Source: Oceaniferula marina (GTDB taxonomy: Bacteria; Verrucomicrobiota; Verrucomicrobiia; Verrucomicrobiales; Akkermansiaceae). Taken from it: DNA of 64,000 nt. Under the pieces are notes generated by a model, which searched no databases, was not told where the DNA came from, and worked only from the letters and a program-made list of their open reading frames with translations. The position numbers and the translations under genes are program-made. Position 1 is the first letter of the stretch; the number at the start of each line of letters is the position of its first letter. The stretch covers positions 531,178 to 595,177 of the forward strand of contig NZ_JACBAZ010000003.1 in assembly GCF_013391475.1 (NCBI RefSeq). The letters run 5' to 3'. Positions 61,462-64,000 of the stretch are shown piece after piece.

Positions 61462-63798
61462 TTATCGAATCAAATCTACAGCATCCTGACGCCAACCGCC
61501 CTTATCCAAAATAGAAATCGAAAGTTCCCGCTCTTTTTTTTCTCCATTGCCAGGGACCACATACATCACAATCGCGGCGCGCGTCTCACCATCCGGGAAC
61601 GCGAAATCAGGCCAATGGTTACCATTGAGATCTTGATGTACAAGGTCCCCTTTGTCATTGAAATCGCCATCCCCATTGGCATCTACACAAATCAATTGGT
61701 TCGACGCTTCATCATACACCTCGATCCGCATATCAGCCGATGCCTCAATTTTAAAATCCACCTGCTTCTGCGATTCCTCATCCACGGGACGCTGGATTAT
61801 GTGATGAATGGGGATCAAATAGAAAGGGTTCGTAACCAGTTCATGGGCATCGATGACCCGCGTGCTGGAATGCGCAGATGATGACTTCCAAACCCACTTA
61901 CTTGAGGCCAAGGGCTCTCCCTCTTCAACCCACGAGCATATCAACTCGCCTTCCTGATCATCCATCACAGCCTCTGCTTTAATATCCACAACGCAATTAG
62001 CACCCGGCGACAGCCGCAAAGTCTGGTTGAGCGTCTGTAGTGAATGACCACTTCTTGTGGTCACGAACAACACCGAATCCTTCTTCCATTCATATTTCAC
62101 GATCGGCCCCTTAAGTTGGATCTCTCCCTGCTTGTCATTCAATGTTGGGTTCGTCAGATAAAAACGACCGTATGCTTCTGTTTCTGGAAGCGCCACCGTA
62201 AGACTCGTCAAAGGTTGGATATCAACCTTATCCAACATGGCGTGACCGATGAAGGTTTTTGAGTCCTTTTCTGGCTCTTCTGCCGCATGGCTAGAAGGCT
62301 GCCTCTGCGGAGGTTGATGAGACTCATTCCCTTGTTCCACAATCTGACGACCAGTGCCCCGTGTTTCTGCAATCTGGTTCCTTAAGCTTGCAAGAGCCTC
62401 GCGGTTTTTTCTTTCCCGCTTGGGAATATTCATGGCCACTGACAAACGCAAGGCTTCCTGTAAAATACGAGCGGCCTCATCAAGGCGCCCATTCACACGC
62501 AAGAATTCGGCATAGTCCTCATACAGAGGGAGTTCATTGAACTTGTTGCCCATGCTGCGCTCATGATGCAGCAAACGAATCAGCCAAGCTTCCAACTCCG
62601 GGTGACGCGCGCCCTCACGCATCGCCAGATCTTTCATGACCCGGTATAATTTGAGTTGATGGTGAGGATTCACATCCACCTTCGCCTTCTCCAGCATCGC
62701 ATCAAGGGTCGTCCACGCCTTTTCCCTATCCCCCAAGGCATGATCAATTTTGGCTGCTCCAGCATGACATTTCAACTTCGTCCCCCGACTGTAGTAGGTA
62801 TAAGCATCAATACTTTCCAATGCCTGCTTGCTGATTTCCAAGGCATCCTCAGGCAATGACCCGTTACCACTCTGAATGATCAGTTTCATGAGTTTGGCAT
62901 AATGTCGAAACACAGCATAGACAGGGTACCCTTCTTGTTCGGTCGACTTCAAAAAAAGATCATACTCAGCAAGAGCGTGCTCGGGATACCCGTGCATCAC
63001 ACAAATCCTTGCCAGCTGGGAATGAGCATCCAATGCATTCCGTGATACCTCGCCTCTGCGATGATACCTACGATTCACACAGTATTGATCCGCGTAATTC
63101 GTAAACCAACGGTTTAACTCTGCGGCCCTCACCCAATCCCCTACGTCCAAAGCCGAACCCGCGATATCTCCAACAGCATAGAGACGAGGGTAGGAAATAA
63201 ACGAATGCTTGTACTTCGAGTCGGGGTCCACATGTCCATACCGGTAAGGAAATGCCCTGTTTCTGGCATCGGGCAAAAAGGAAAATATCGGGCCCAAGTC
63301 TTTGTAAGGAATCCTCACCGTGTCCAAGTGATCGTGATGCAACAAACTATGCTGCTGATGTGATGTTATTTCACGTGCCTGGGAAACCCGGCCAAGACTA
63401 CGCAGCGTACTGGCAATGTTGCCGTGAATAATGTAACCACCATCGTCCAAGCGGGCCACTCCCCCTTCCGCATTTCTCTGGTCACGCTTCAGCAGAAAAA
63501 GGTATAAATCCAAGCCCCAATCCTCGTCCGTTTCCCCGGTCTTGATCTGGGCTTCCTTCCAAATGCGAGAGTGCAAAGATGAACTCAGGTATCTTTTTTC
63601 AGCTTCTACAAAGCTATGCTCCAACTGCTTCAGGGCGTCTTCGCGCCTTCCTTGACGATATAAATGCAGCAACTTCTCTACTTGTTCATTAAGAAACTGC
63701 TCACGTTTCGCTTTGGCTGTCTGCTCCTCCGCATCCAGAGGCAGACAAAACGCAAAAAAGATGGCGGACAAACAAACGCCAAAACCAATGGTTTTCAT
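61462..63798 (-). CDS. exported TPR protein with C-terminal Ca-loop
   Basis: A 778-residue protein from ATG 63798 with a signal peptide (GFGVCLSAIFFAFCLPLDA). Residues ~20-490 are helical, consistent with TPR-like repeats (REDALKQLEHSFVEAEKRY, then DEAARILQEALRLSV). A Ser/Gln/Glu linker follows, then a beta-domain region. Near the end is an EF-hand/dockerin-like loop: CVDANGDGDFNDKGDL, then DLNGNHWPDF. It lies immediately upstream of the beta-helix gene and likely anchors or organises it. The loop suggests Ca-dependent folding. Confidence 0.75.
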   Translation of the reverse strand: MKTIGFGVCLSAIFFAFCLPLDAEEQTAKAKREQFLNEQVEKLLHLYRQGRREDALKQLEHSFVEAEKRYLSSSLHSRIWKEAQIKTGETDEDWGLDLYLFLLKRDQRNAEGGVARLDDGGYIIHGNIASTLRSLGRVSQAREITSHQQHSLLHHDHLDTVRIPYKDLGPIFSFLPDARNRAFPYRYGHVDPDSKYKHSFISYPRLYAVGDIAGSALDVGDWVRAAELNRWFTNYADQYCVNRRYHRRGEVSRNALDAHSQLARICVMHGYPEHALAEYDLFLKSTEQEGYPVYAVFRHYAKLMKLIIQSGNGSLPEDALEISKQALESIDAYTYYSRGTKLKCHAGAAKIDHALGDREKAWTTLDAMLEKAKVDVNPHHQLKLYRVMKDLAMREGARHPELEAWLIRLLHHERSMGNKFNELPLYEDYAEFLRVNGRLDEAARILQEALRLSVAMNIPKRERKNREALASLRNQIAETRGTGRQIVEQGNESHQPPQRQPSSHAAEEPEKDSKTFIGHAMLDKVDIQPLTSLTVALPETEAYGRFYLTNPTLNDKQGEIQLKGPIVKYEWKKDSVLFVTTRSGHSLQTLNQTLRLSPGANCVVDIKAEAVMDDQEGELICSWVEEGEPLASSKWVWKSSSAHSSTRVIDAHELVTNPFYLIPIHHIIQRPVDEESQKQVDFKIEASADMRIEVYDEASNQLICVDANGDGDFNDKGDLVHQDLNGNHWPDFAFPDGETRAAIVMYVVPGNGEKKERELSISILDKGGWRQDAVDLIR

Positions 63799-63848
63799 AT
63801 GACTGAGATATGACAAACTCTCTATCACATAGCAAGAATCGAATCCTT

Positions 63849-64000
63849 ATACCAAGTAGCCATTGGCGTCAAAATAAGGACTTAGCTCTTTCTGCTAAAG
63901 GTTTTCGATGGCGTTTTTCGTGCAACAGATTTTTGATGGCATAGGTGAGTGGAGCCTCGATAGATCTCATCTCGACAACTCTCAGCGACAGCCACTGCGC
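63849..64000. repeat. repeat-like sequence, cut by the window end
   Basis: It begins ataccaagtagcc, sharing the first 11 bases of copy A (14058). At about 63896 it has aaggttttcgatgg, sharing 12 bases with the inner arm of copy B (aaggttttcgat). It continues to the window end, so the other border is not visible. It is a probable third member of that family. Confidence 0.4.

Overview
The window looks like a chromosomal segment of a Verrucomicrobiota bacterium, probably an aquatic Verrucomicrobiales relative. This is inferred from gene content, not from a marker gene. It encodes two PEP-CTERM proteins, a DUF1080 lipoprotein, a DUF4914 P-loop protein, sialate-O-acetylesterase-type secreted enzymes, a sialidase, many signal-peptide proteins, and dispersed 'accacggaa...' palindromes. 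Start regions rarely show a clear Shine-Dalgarno sequence, so several starts were chosen from the predicted protein N-terminus. No rRNA, tRNA, CRISPR array or complete insertion sequence was seen.

Layout. 0-6 kb: secreted alpha-galactosidase-like hydrolase, GDSL hydrolase, PPK2 polyphosphate kinase, and a RelE-like small protein. 6-15 kb: TPR membrane protein, ComEC, a LolC/E-type permease whose 5' end lacks a usual start codon, a purple-acid-phosphatase-like enzyme, a TPR protein, a tiny membrane peptide abutting a MITE-like repeat, and an RNase H-fold nuclease. 15-21 kb: an exported Lon-type protease domain, then an accessory cluster. On the minus strand the cluster has a DUF6916-like gene and a formyltransferase. 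On the plus strand it has two tail-collar (MdpB-like) proteins flanking a PEP-CTERM protein, then a Tat-exported unknown. A helically phased ATCGC array lies between the two arms and a strong terminator closes the cluster.

21-32 kb: a membrane/stress module made of a YqiJ-like OB-fold membrane protein overlapping a YqiK-type flotillin, followed by a 1708-residue AAA+ ATPase. Palindromic repeats surround the ATPase gene, and one pair of them encloses a GxxExxY PD-(D/E)XK gene. Then come a lipoprotein, a DUF2130 coiled-coil protein and a two-RCK potassium channel. 35-46 kb: small exported proteins (one tandem paralogue pair, a c-type haem lipoprotein, a DUF1080 lipoprotein), release factor 3, an exported endonuclease/phosphatase-fold enzyme, an RhlE helicase and a second PEP-CTERM protein. 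46-47.3 kb: a second structured repeat and the remnant of an AAA ATPase gene.

47-64 kb: enzymes for external glycans and proteins (two SASA esterases, sialidase, transglutaminase-like protein, beta-helix protein) mixed with housekeeping-type genes: a PPP phosphatase, a rhomboid protease, DUF4914, a spermidine-synthase-like protein, an exported peroxiredoxin and GltS. A 195-bp repeat here is an inverted copy of one at 15 kb. The last gene pair (beta-helix protein and TPR protein with a Ca-loop) is tightly coupled on the minus strand.

The best candidates for undescribed biology are the flotillin/OB-fold/giant-ATPase module, the tail-collar/DUF6916/formyltransferase cluster with its phased operator-like array, the exported Lon protease, and the structured hairpin repeats whose stems differ in sequence but keep pairing.
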